Part shown: piece after piece, positions 1-6,598 of the stretch
How positions within the stretch are numbered: position 1 is the first letter of the stretch
Layout: every line of letters starts with the position of its first letter
Made by a program: the position numbers and the translations under genes
Notes under the pieces: model-generated
What the model saw: only the letters and a program-made list of their open reading frames with translations
Database searches by the model: none
Told to the model about the DNA's origin: nothing
DNA from: Bacteroidales bacterium
GTDB lineage: Bacteria; Bacteroidota; Bacteroidia; Bacteroidales; ML635J-15
Assembly: GCA_023228725.1 (NCBI GenBank)
Contig: JALOAQ010000134.1
Span: 1-6,927, forward strand
Length of the DNA: 6,927 nucleotides
Direction: 5' to 3'

Positions 1-1585
1 TTGCAATGCCTGTAAAAATAAAAATCACAGAAATTATCAATAGATTTTTTCTATCGTATTTTAATTGTGAAAATATTCCAATAATTCCTAAAATCAAAGG
101 AAGAAAATAATATGCTGTTTTATTTTTATTCAAATATTCAGGTTTTTTATCTTGATTTTCAAGTCTGAAATTATCTATAAATTTTATTCCGCTTATCCAA
201 TTTCCCACAATTGGGCTTGCATGAGATTGTATATTATTTTGTTTGCCGGCAAAATTCCACATAAAATATCTTAAATACATATGTCCAAACTGGTAGCGAA
301 ACATAAAGCCAAAATTTTGCTTAGCTCTTGGAATTTCTGTTTTTTTAATTCCTGTCCATTCTGAATATGCAAAAATATGAAGTGGATTATCGCTCCACAT
401 TCTTGGCAAATATCTAATGTCGGACTTTTTGTAATTTGCACTTACTTCATGATTTATAATTTTATATTCACCATTAATTTTATCATAAACAGCCTGTCCT
501 TTTTTATATGGTTTTGCTTTGTCTAATTCAGTTGAAAACTGTTGACCTTTCCACAATGGAGCTTTTTCATATTGATCGCGTTTTAGGTAAGAAATAAAAT
601 TATAAATATTTTCTGTGTTGTTTTGGTCTATGGGAGGATTAGAAGCTGACCTAATTATAATAATTGCATATGTTGAATACCCAATTACAAACATTAAAAA
701 ACTTGTAAAGATTAAATTTAATAATTTTTTATTTTTTCTTCCTGAGAAGTAAATTCCTAAAACTAAAATCAAGATAAAAATTAGTGAAAAACTAATTAAT
801 CCTGTGAAATAATTAGCGGAAAATTTATTAGTAAATAATTTCTCAAAAAAAGCCAAGATTTTAGGAAAACCTGAAATAAAATATTGCACAAAAATTAATA
901 TTCCAATTGCTAATCCACTTGTAATAGCAAGTTTTTTGTATGAAAAATCAAATTTATGCAAAAATATCAAAAACACTAAGGCTGGAATTATCAAAATATT
1001 AAGCAAATGCACTCCAATGCTTAATCCAAGCATTAAAGCAATAAGAATTATCCATTTTTCGGCATTATTATTTTTCTCGTCCAAATATTTTGTGATTAAA
1101 TAAAGGCTTAGTGCAGTAAAAAACAAAGAAAGCGAATATACTTCTGCTTCGTTTGCTATTGCCCAAAAACTTGTAGAAAAAGCTAGGCTTAAAGCTCCAA
1201 TTAGAGCTGAAAAAATTGAAATTATATAAGACTGCTTTTTATTTAGCTTATTATTTTTGGAATATTTTTCAAATAATTTTTCACTAAACCAAAATATTGT
1301 TTTAAAAGCAAAAAACACAGCCCAAGCAGCTGCAAAAGCAGAAAATAAGTTTATTGAAAAAGCAATTTTTTGTGGATTTATAGCAAATATTGAAAAAATT
1401 CTTGCAAGAAGTAAATAACTTGGGTTTCCTGGTGCGTGATTTATTTGTAAAGTATTTGCACAGCTAATAAATTCGGCTGAATCCCAAAAACTTATACTTG
1501 GAGATAGTGTTGTAAAATAAACGATAAAGCTAAAAATAGCTGTAATTAATGCGATTAAATTATGTGGTTTTTTTAGAGTTCTCAC
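1..1585 (-). CDS. DUF2723 / GT117-family polytopic membrane glycosyltransferase-like protein (N-terminal part)
   Basis: The frame is open without interruption for 528 codons from a GTG at 1585-1583 to the window edge, so the C-terminus is missing. GTG is the only plausible start: an in-frame TAA lies two codons upstream (1591-1589) and the first in-frame ATG is residue 185. The protein has many hydrophobic helices in its first 310 residues, then a non-membrane part, with helices resuming near residue 493. Family hallmarks seen: FWDSAEF (33-39) with acidic D35 and E38 in the first external loop, HAPGNP (50-55), NEAEVY (145-150), LGLSIGVHLLN (186-196), NPPID (316-320), YLKRDQYEKAPLWKGQ (333-348) and FRYQFGHMYLRYFMWNF (429-445). 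These match the DUF2723 family (TMEM260-like, GT-C type), whose human member is a protein O-mannosyltransferase. Bacteroidetes members are, as I recall, often about 1000 residues, so roughly half is visible. Donor and acceptor are unknown; transfer of sugar from a lipid carrier in the inner membrane is inferred from the family. Confidence 0.9.
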   Translation of the reverse strand, partial: MRTLKKPHNLIALITAIFSFIVYFTTLSPSISFWDSAEFISCANTLQINHAPGNPSYLLLARIFSIFAINPQKIAFSINLFSAFAAAWAVFFAFKTIFWFSEKLFEKYSKNNKLNKKQSYIISIFSALIGALSLAFSTSFWAIANEAEVYSLSLFFTALSLYLITKYLDEKNNNAEKWIILIALMLGLSIGVHLLNILIIPALVFLIFLHKFDFSYKKLAITSGLAIGILIFVQYFISGFPKILAFFEKLFTNKFSANYFTGLISFSLIFILILVLGIYFSGRKNKKLLNLIFTSFLMFVIGYSTYAIIIIRSASNPPIDQNNTENIYNFISYLKRDQYEKAPLWKGQQFSTELDKAKPYKKGQAVYDKINGEYKIINHEVSANYKKSDIRYLPRMWSDNPLHIFAYSEWTGIKKTEIPRAKQNFGFMFRYQFGHMYLRYFMWNFAGKQNNIQSHASPIVGNWISGIKFIDNFRLENQDKKPEYLNKNKTAYYFLPLILGIIGIFSQLKYDRKNLLIISVIFIFTGIA

Positions 1586-1727
1586 TTTTTAAAATTTACT
1601 GCTAAAATAGAAAAAATTAAAGAAACAAATAGTTTTTTTCAAGTTTAAAATTAATTGCACACTTTTTGTAATAATTTTATCAATCCATTTTAGATTAATA
1701 TACAATAACATCATCTTTAAGACAATA

Positions 1728-1784
1728 AAAAACGCCCAATTTCAGGCGAGTCCGAACGACTCTATCGAGAAATCAGGCGTTTTT
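1728..1784 (-). terminator. Tiered hairpin with U-tract, possible terminator, leader or short RNA
   Basis: The outer stem is nine perfect pairs, AAAAACGCC (1728-1736) with GGCGTTTTT (1776-1784). After a 2x2 mismatch follow five pairs (1739-1743 with 1769-1773), then an internal loop and a terminal five-pair stem GAGTC/GACTC (1748-1752 with 1758-1762) closing a five-base loop. On the minus strand it ends in GGGCG followed by six Ts, as a Rho-independent terminator would; the plus strand also ends in a five-T run. It starts only about 6 bp downstream of a good minus-strand promoter match, so its 5' foot nearly coincides with the predicted transcription start. It could be a 5' leader structure of the DUF2723 mRNA, a very short terminated RNA, or a copy of a dispersed intergenic repeat. 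The pairing is seen directly; its role is open. Confidence 0.5.
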
Positions 1785-1790
1785 CTAATG

Positions 1791-1822
1791 CAAATATACA
1801 ACATGTTTTATTAAAAACCAAA
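1791..1822 (-). promoter_or_regulatory. Candidate Bacteroidetes-type promoter for the DUF2723 gene
   Basis: Read on the minus strand there is TTTG (1822-1819), a 20-bp spacer and TATATTTG (1798-1791). This fits the known Bacteroidetes primary-sigma promoter pattern, a -33 TTTG and a -7 TAnnTTTG. Transcription would begin near 1785-1787, immediately before the tiered hairpin and about 200 nt ahead of the GTG start. I found no other full TAnnTTTG match on this strand closer to the gene. Because the region is A+T-rich, a chance match remains possible. Confidence 0.5.
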
Positions 1823-1896
1823 TTTATTTCAATAAAAATTAAAAAAAAATTGCATTTATATCAAAAAATGCATCAAACAACAGAAAGACCACAAAC

Positions 1897-1922
1897 AAAA
1901 AAGCCCTCGAAAGGGCTTTTTT
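1897..1922. terminator. Rho-independent, bidirectional-looking terminator hairpin
   Basis: Eleven perfect base pairs, AAAAAAGCCCT (1897-1907) with AGGGCTTTTTT (1912-1922), close a CGAA tetraloop. The G+C core is followed by six Ts on either strand, the classic form of a bidirectional intrinsic terminator. It lies about 90 bp upstream of the barrel gene start and ahead of that gene's candidate promoter, so it cannot terminate either flanking gene. It may insulate the barrel operon from upstream transcription or end an unrecognised short plus-strand transcript. Confidence 0.75.
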
Positions 1923-1965
1923 GATATTAATTAAACTTTTTTATTATTTTATTCATTATTTCTCA

Positions 1966-1994
1966 TTTGCAATTTAAATATTTAATTATTTTTG
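1966..1994 (+). promoter_or_regulatory. Candidate Bacteroidetes-type promoter for the barrel/FISUMP operon
   Basis: TTTG (1966-1969), a 17-bp spacer and TATTTTTG (1987-1994) match the TTTG / TAnnTTTG pattern of Bacteroidetes housekeeping promoters; the spacer is at the short end of the usual range. Transcription would start near 1999, leaving a leader of about 14 nt before the ATG at 2013. The -7 element covers the possible upstream TTG start (1992-1994), which argues against that start being used. Confidence 0.55.
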
Positions 1995-2012
1995 CATAAA
2001 ATTGTTAATATT

Positions 2013-2684
2013 ATGAAAAGATTATCCTTGTTATTTAGTTTGGTGGTATTTACACTTGTATTAAATGCCCAAGGTTTACATTATGGCGTAGTTGTAGGTT
2101 CTACAATGTCAAAAATAATTGAAAAATCTGAAATAGGTCAAGATTATAAAAAATCCACTAAATTTGGTTATCAAATTGGTTTAGCTGCTGAATATGAAAT
2201 TTTAAGTTTTCTATATCTTGGAGCTTCTCTGAATTATATTACAAAAGGCGACAAATACAAGGATAACTTTGCTTTATCAAAAATAAATTTTGGAAGTTTT
2301 GAACTTCCTTTACAAATTGGTTATAAAATTCCAATTGGCAACCTAAGTGTAAGTGCAATGGTGGGGCCTTATACTAATGTTGCAGTTGTTGGCAAAAGAA
2401 CTTTTATCCCTAAAGAGGAAGTTGTTCCGCCTTTTGAGTGGAATTTTGAAGAATCGCCACACTCTCAGTATTTAGATGATGAAAGCGATGTTTTTGGCGA
2501 GCAGTGGAATTCTTTTAAAAGATTTGATTCTGGAATTTGTGCAGGACTAAAACTTGGATTTAAAAACTATAATTTGTCTGCTAATTATTCTCGTGGTTTT
2601 GTAGATATAAGACCTGAAGAAACAATAAAAGCAAATCATTCAGTTTTCAACTTGTCCTTTATATATTACTTTAACTATTATTAA
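2013..2684 (+). CDS. Outer-membrane beta-barrel protein, PorT-like (OMP_b-brl_2 type)
   Basis: I start this 223-residue protein at the ATG at 2013, not at the in-frame TTG at 1992, because the TTG lies inside the candidate -7 promoter element and the ATG gives a clean signal peptide: a Lys-Arg head, a hydrophobic core, and LNAQG with likely cleavage after Ala and before Gln. The mature part has alternating hydrophobic/polar strands with the pattern of PorT-like barrels: an N-terminal G-rich strand (LHYGVVVGSTMS), a KSTKFGYQIGL strand, a YLGASLNYITKGD strand, FELPLQIGYK, MVGPYTN, a DSGICAGLKLGF strand, and a last strand rich in aromatics ending YYFNYY, suited to outer-membrane insertion. An acidic loop with few strand features lies around residues 130-165. 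The next gene starts 11 bp downstream, so the two are probably one operon. Function is unknown. It is not PorP/SprF-like in length or sequence. 'PorT-like' names only the fold family, not a demonstrated T9SS role. Confidence 0.82.
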   Translation: MKRLSLLFSLVVFTLVLNAQGLHYGVVVGSTMSKIIEKSEIGQDYKKSTKFGYQIGLAAEYEILSFLYLGASLNYITKGDKYKDNFALSKINFGSFELPLQIGYKIPIGNLSVSAMVGPYTNVAVVGKRTFIPKEEVVPPFEWNFEESPHSQYLDDESDVFGEQWNSFKRFDSGICAGLKLGFKNYNLSANYSRGFVDIRPEETIKANHSVFNLSFIYYFNYY

Positions 2685-2695
2685 AATTTATAATC

Positions 2696-5600
2696 ATGAA
2701 AAATCTAATAATTAGTCGCTTATTTTTTGTAACAACACTTATAAGTTTATGTGTTTTACAAGTTTCTGCTTTATTTGGGCAAGAAAATTATATTTATTTC
2801 AGTTCTGCTTCAGATAGTATTGAAATTGAAAGTATAAAAGTTGAAAATCTTACAACAGATAAGCATTTGAATATTGAGCCAAATGCTATACTTCATATAA
2901 TTAATTCTGTAAGTTTAAAGTCTATGGCGCTTGAGCAACAGGATTTTAATATTTTTCCTAATCCTTCAGAATCGAATTTTTATATTAATTATTTTGCAGA
3001 AAATTCAGGTCAAATAAATTTTACAGTTTACAATATTTCCGGTTCTGTAGTTTATAGAAATTCTTTTTATAACAGAAAAGCATATCATCAAGTAGAGCTT
3101 AAAGCCAAATTGAGTGGTATTTATTTTATTCAAATAAGCGGAGAAAACTTTTCTTATTACACAAAACTTGTGGGAACAGCTAACGAAACTTATATCGAAG
3201 GTCTTTCGCATACAGAAAGTGTTGAGATTAATGATTATGAAAACGAGATAGTCTTAAAACAAAGTCTTGAAAATACTATGACTTATAGTTTTGGAGATGT
3301 TTTATTATTTACTTTTACCTCAACAGAAGGCGATATAACAAAACAAACTTTAGTAATAAATCAAGATGATTATTTTGATGGACAATATATTTATTTAGAT
3401 GTTAATTTTTACAGATGTGTTGATATTGAGGGTAAACATTATCCTGTTATAGAAATTGCCAATAGAGTTTGGATGGCAGAAAATTTGAACACTAAATATT
3501 TTAATGATAATACAGAAATAAACAAAATAACAGATAATTCTGAATGGAGAAAAACAAACAAACCAGCATATTCAGAATATAATAATAGCCCAAATAGTTC
3601 AGGTCTTTATGGTAAATTATATAATTGGTATGTAGTTGATTATCAATCTTCTGTTTGTCCTGAAGGCTGGTATTTACCAAGTGATGAGGATTGGAAAATT
3701 ATTGAAAATTTAATTGAAGTTCAGGATATTGATGAAATTGGTTGGCGAACTAGCAATAGTGCTTGTTATTTAAAAACTTCTGATAATGGTTTTTGGACTT
3801 TAACAGCAAAAACATTGGTAAATTCTACTGGTTTTACAGCTTTACCAGGTGGAATGAGAGCTTTGACAGGCGAATTTCATTATTTGAACGATTATGCAGC
3901 TTGGTGGACTTCAACTGAGTTTAATAGTAAAAATGCTTGGTGTAGAGCTTTAGATAATTCTTCTTGCAATATTTTTAGAGAAAATGGTTCAAAATCTTTG
4001 GGCTTGTCTTTGCGTTGTGTATATCAGAAAAAAGCTATGGAAAACGAATTGCCTGTTTTAGGCGAAGTTTATGTCGATTATTATAGCGGTAGTGTGCAAT
4101 TTTTTAGCGAAATTATTAGTCATGGTCTTAGCCCTATAACAGAAGCCGGTTTTATGTGGAGTATTTTTCCAAATTTTGATGATAGTAATTCCGAAATTTA
4201 TTATGTGGATGAAATTTATGAGCATGAACTAATGGCTTATATTGAAAATATTGAACCAAACCAAACTTTTTATGTAAAAGCCTTTGCTAGAAATTCAGAA
4301 GGCATAGCTTATAGCGAGGAAACTTCTTTTGTTACAAATGAAATTGATTTAGCTTTTGTTGAAATAATGGGAATAGATTCAATTTATATGGAATCAGCAA
4401 AAGTTTCAGTTTTTATAGAATCAGATGAAGAGGTTTCTTATTCAGGAATTGCTTGGGACGAAGTACCTGATTTTACAATTGGAAATTATGGCACTTATTA
4501 TCCTTCAGATTATAGCGAATTAGAATTTTCTCATATTATAGATGGTTTAGAGCCAAATAAAACTTATTATGTAAAAGCTTTTGCACAAAACTCGGGTGGG
4601 CTAGCTTATAGCACTGAACTTTCATTCACAACTTTAGAAAGATTTTATACAACAGAATCCACACTTATAGATATTGACGGTAATGAATATAAAACTGTTA
4701 GAATTGCCAACACAGAATATATGGCTGAAAATTTACGAACCTCAAGACTTAATGACGGTACATTAATTCCTTTGGCTAGTGATCAGTGGGTTGTTGGTGT
4801 GGATTTGTTTTCTGCTTATATGGATTTTGATTCAGTAAATAATCATTTAAAAAATGGAAAATTATATAATTCATATGTTCTTAGAAGTGAGAAAATTTGT
4901 CCTGATAATTGGAAAGTTGCTAATGAAGACGAATGGCAAGAATTAGAATTACTTTTAGGAATGAGCATTGATGAAGTTGGTGAAATGGGTTGGCGTGGTA
5001 CAAATCAAGGAGGAATGTTAAAGCAAGTAGGATTAGATAATTGGTTTTCGCCAAATCATGGAGCAACTAACCAAGCTGGATACTCAGCTCAAGCTTCGGG
5101 CTATGTAAATAGTTTAGGCGAATTTGTGGGCAAAGGGGAAATATTCTCAACTTGGGTTAATTCTGATACCTCTAGAGTTCGTACAATACAGAATTCGGAA
5201 GAACAAATTTTAAAAGAAGATGCAGAATTTGGTAATGGCTATTCTATACGCTGTATTAGGACAGGAGTAGGAAAGCCTACACTTACAACACAAGAGCCTA
5301 CTGAGATAAGTGTATCTACGGTTAAAATCGGAGCTAATATTTTGGACGAGGGAGAAAGCCCAATCACAGAAAAAGGTGTTTTGTGGGGAGAATTTGATAA
5401 TTTAACATTGGAATATTGTTTAGGTTTTCTAAATGCAGGCTCAGGAAGTGAGGATTTTTCTTTAACTATTCAAGACTTAAATCCTAATGAAGAATATTAT
5501 GTACGAGCATACGCAACTAACGATAATGGCACGGCTTATGGCGAGATAAAGGATTTTCAAACATTGGCAGGGCTTTTTGCAAAAGGTCCAGGACTAATTG

Positions 5601-6568
5601 ATGAGCAAGGCAATATGTATAAAACTATTGTTGTTGACGACATGGAATGGATGTCAGAAAATTTACGTATTTCAGAGCTTATAGCTCTTCAACTTGAATA
5701 TGCTGAAACTCAACAAGATTGGATTGATAATTCTAATCTTCCTGCTTATTGTAAATACGAAAATTTTGAAGCTGAAGATATTAGTACTTATGGATATTTA
5801 TATAATTTTGCAGCTGTTATGTCTGGTCAAGGCTCAGCATTGTGTCCTGATAAGTGGGTAATTCCAAACAATGATGACTGGGCACGCCTTGAAATGTTTC
5901 TTGGTTTAATTGAAGACGATGCTTATACTTTAGGTTGGCGTGGTACAGACCAAGGCGGTATGCTAAAAGAAGCTGGAAGCGAAAATTGGTTAGAACCTAA
6001 TACAGGGGCAACAAATATTACAGGTTTAAATTATAGACCAGGCGGTATGAGAGATGGTGATGGAAATTTTTCAGGATTAGGTGAGTTTGCAAATATTTGG
6101 ACTTCATCTGCAAATATTTGGACTTCATCTTTAAGAGAAGTTGACGAACCAACTGATGATCCAATTGCATATTCTCGTCATTTAAAATATGATAGCCAGC
6201 AAATAGGAAATGAAAATAACTTAGGAACTTATGGCTTTTCTGTTAGATGTGTAAAAATAAGCGATTATCCAACAGTGGTTTTAAAATCAGCAGATTATTT
6301 ATATTATGATAATTCAATTATTTTGGCAGCTGAGGGTTTGCGTGATGGAGGTTTTGATATAGTGGAAAAAGGTTTTGTTTGGTCACTTAGCGAAGAACCA
6401 AGTATATATAATAATGATGGTTTTGTTAATCTTGGTGAAGGATTAGATGTTTTTTACCATATTATTCCTGATGTAGAACAAGGGGCAACTTACCGTATCA
6501 AAGCTTACCTTAAACAATTCGACGGTGATTATGAATATTCAAATGAGATTAGTATAGAGATTTTTTAA
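2696..6568 (+). CDS. Secreted modular protein: T9SS sorting-domain-like module, three FISUMP modules and four Fn3-like segments
   Basis: This 1290-residue protein begins with a signal peptide (about 1-29). A short beta segment (30-75) is followed at 82-159 by a T9SS type A sorting-domain-like module: FNIFPNP (84-90), ...NISG (113-116), LSGIYFIQI (139-147), YTKLV (155-159). Then come a linker (160-238), FISUMP-1 (240-444), two Fn3-like segments (450-546, 550-647), FISUMP-2 (653-856), Fn3-like 3 (858-956), FISUMP-3 (964-1187) and Fn3-like 4 (1190-1288). FISUMP marks shared by all three are [MS]-x-ENL (260, 676, 986), GxLYN, CPxxW (C321, C735, C1050), GWR (349, 765, 1080) and RC[VI] (C441, C853, C1185); the CP and RC cysteines may form a disulfide. 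Fn3-like segments carry PNxT[FY]YVKAF-type strands. FISUMP is the Fibrobacter succinogenes major paralogous domain; its function is unknown and cell-surface exposure is likely. There is no sorting domain at the C-terminus. A 21-bp tandem duplication lies in FISUMP-3. The protein is probably co-transcribed with the barrel gene 11 bp upstream. A surface adhesin or binding role is inferred only. Confidence 0.88.
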   Translation: MKNLIISRLFFVTTLISLCVLQVSALFGQENYIYFSSASDSIEIESIKVENLTTDKHLNIEPNAILHIINSVSLKSMALEQQDFNIFPNPSESNFYINYFAENSGQINFTVYNISGSVVYRNSFYNRKAYHQVELKAKLSGIYFIQISGENFSYYTKLVGTANETYIEGLSHTESVEINDYENEIVLKQSLENTMTYSFGDVLLFTFTSTEGDITKQTLVINQDDYFDGQYIYLDVNFYRCVDIEGKHYPVIEIANRVWMAENLNTKYFNDNTEINKITDNSEWRKTNKPAYSEYNNSPNSSGLYGKLYNWYVVDYQSSVCPEGWYLPSDEDWKIIENLIEVQDIDEIGWRTSNSACYLKTSDNGFWTLTAKTLVNSTGFTALPGGMRALTGEFHYLNDYAAWWTSTEFNSKNAWCRALDNSSCNIFRENGSKSLGLSLRCVYQKKAMENELPVLGEVYVDYYSGSVQFFSEIISHGLSPITEAGFMWSIFPNFDDSNSEIYYVDEIYEHELMAYIENIEPNQTFYVKAFARNSEGIAYSEETSFVTNEIDLAFVEIMGIDSIYMESAKVSVFIESDEEVSYSGIAWDEVPDFTIGNYGTYYPSDYSELEFSHIIDGLEPNKTYYVKAFAQNSGGLAYSTELSFTTLERFYTTESTLIDIDGNEYKTVRIANTEYMAENLRTSRLNDGTLIPLASDQWVVGVDLFSAYMDFDSVNNHLKNGKLYNSYVLRSEKICPDNWKVANEDEWQELELLLGMSIDEVGEMGWRGTNQGGMLKQVGLDNWFSPNHGATNQAGYSAQASGYVNSLGEFVGKGEIFSTWVNSDTSRVRTIQNSEEQILKEDAEFGNGYSIRCIRTGVGKPTLTTQEPTEISVSTVKIGANILDEGESPITEKGVLWGEFDNLTLEYCLGFLNAGSGSEDFSLTIQDLNPNEEYYVRAYATNDNGTAYGEIKDFQTLAGLFAKGPGLIDEQGNMYKTIVVDDMEWMSENLRISELIALQLEYAETQQDWIDNSNLPAYCKYENFEAEDISTYGYLYNFAAVMSGQGSALCPDKWVIPNNDDWARLEMFLGLIEDDAYTLGWRGTDQGGMLKEAGSENWLEPNTGATNITGLNYRPGGMRDGDGNFSGLGEFANIWTSSANIWTSSLREVDEPTDDPIAYSRHLKYDSQQIGNENNLGTYGFSVRCVKISDYPTVVLKSADYLYYDNSIILAAEGLRDGGFDIVEKGFVWSLSEEPSIYNNDGFVNLGEGLDVFYHIIPDVEQGATYRIKAYLKQFDGDYEYSNEISIEIF
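6089..6130 (+). repeat. Perfect 21-bp tandem duplication within FISUMP-3
   Basis: Two identical, adjacent 21-bp units (6089-6109 and 6110-6130) encode ANIWTSS twice (residues 1132-1138 and 1139-1145). The unit spans the WTS motif that marks FISUMP domains (module 1 has WWTST at 403-407). The two copies have no base difference and the length keeps the frame, so the event is recent, under selection, or both. An assembly or slippage artefact cannot be ruled out. Confidence 0.95.
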
Positions 6569-6598
6569 AATTTTTGTTTCTTTGTATTTTAAAAAAAC

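Larger units (their letters stand above)
1586..2012. other. Divergent intergenic region with two hairpins and two candidate promoters
   Basis: This 427-bp, very A+T-rich region separates the minus-strand DUF2723 gene from the plus-strand barrel gene. It holds, from left to right, a stretch with no recognisable signal (about 1586-1726), a tiered hairpin (1728-1784), a minus-strand promoter-like sequence (1791-1822), a 7-bp inverted repeat TGCATTT/AAATGCA (1851-1857 and 1866-1872), a perfect terminator-like hairpin (1897-1922) and a plus-strand promoter-like sequence (1966-1994). No convincing protein-coding gene is present. Terminator-like hairpins are not expected between divergent genes, so a short transcript or a dispersed repeat may lie here. 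Confidence 0.7.

Noticed and set aside
1728..1784. Integron attC site or CRISPR-like repeat
   Set aside because: The arms lack the GTTRRRY/RYYYAAC boxes, no integrase or gene cassettes are present, and there is no repeated spacing.
1869..1925. 18-codon frame starting at the ATG at 1869
   Set aside because: Its end (KKPSKGLF) is just the translation of the terminator hairpin; there is no other sign of coding.
1992..2012. Upstream TTG start extending the barrel protein by seven residues
   Set aside because: The TTG is part of the candidate -7 promoter element, and the ATG at 2013 gives a standard signal peptide.
3005..3211. 68-codon open frame on the minus strand
   Set aside because: It lies wholly inside the FISUMP gene in the opposite direction, over a well-recognised sorting-domain-like module, and its product shows no domain.
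6086..6256. Variable region of a diversity-generating retroelement
   Set aside because: The fold comparison is suggestive, but no reverse transcriptase, template repeat or second near-copy of the segment exists in the window.
2696..6568. Bacteroides-type O-glycosylation sequons D-[ST]-[AILVMT] in the FISUMP protein, as a link to the DUF2723 gene
   Set aside because: Only three were found (D40, D561, D712), which is no more than expected by chance for such a loose motif in 1290 residues.
6569..6598. Separate promoter for the last gene
   Set aside because: TTTCTTTG differs from TAnnTTTG at the important A and no TTG lies at the right distance upstream.
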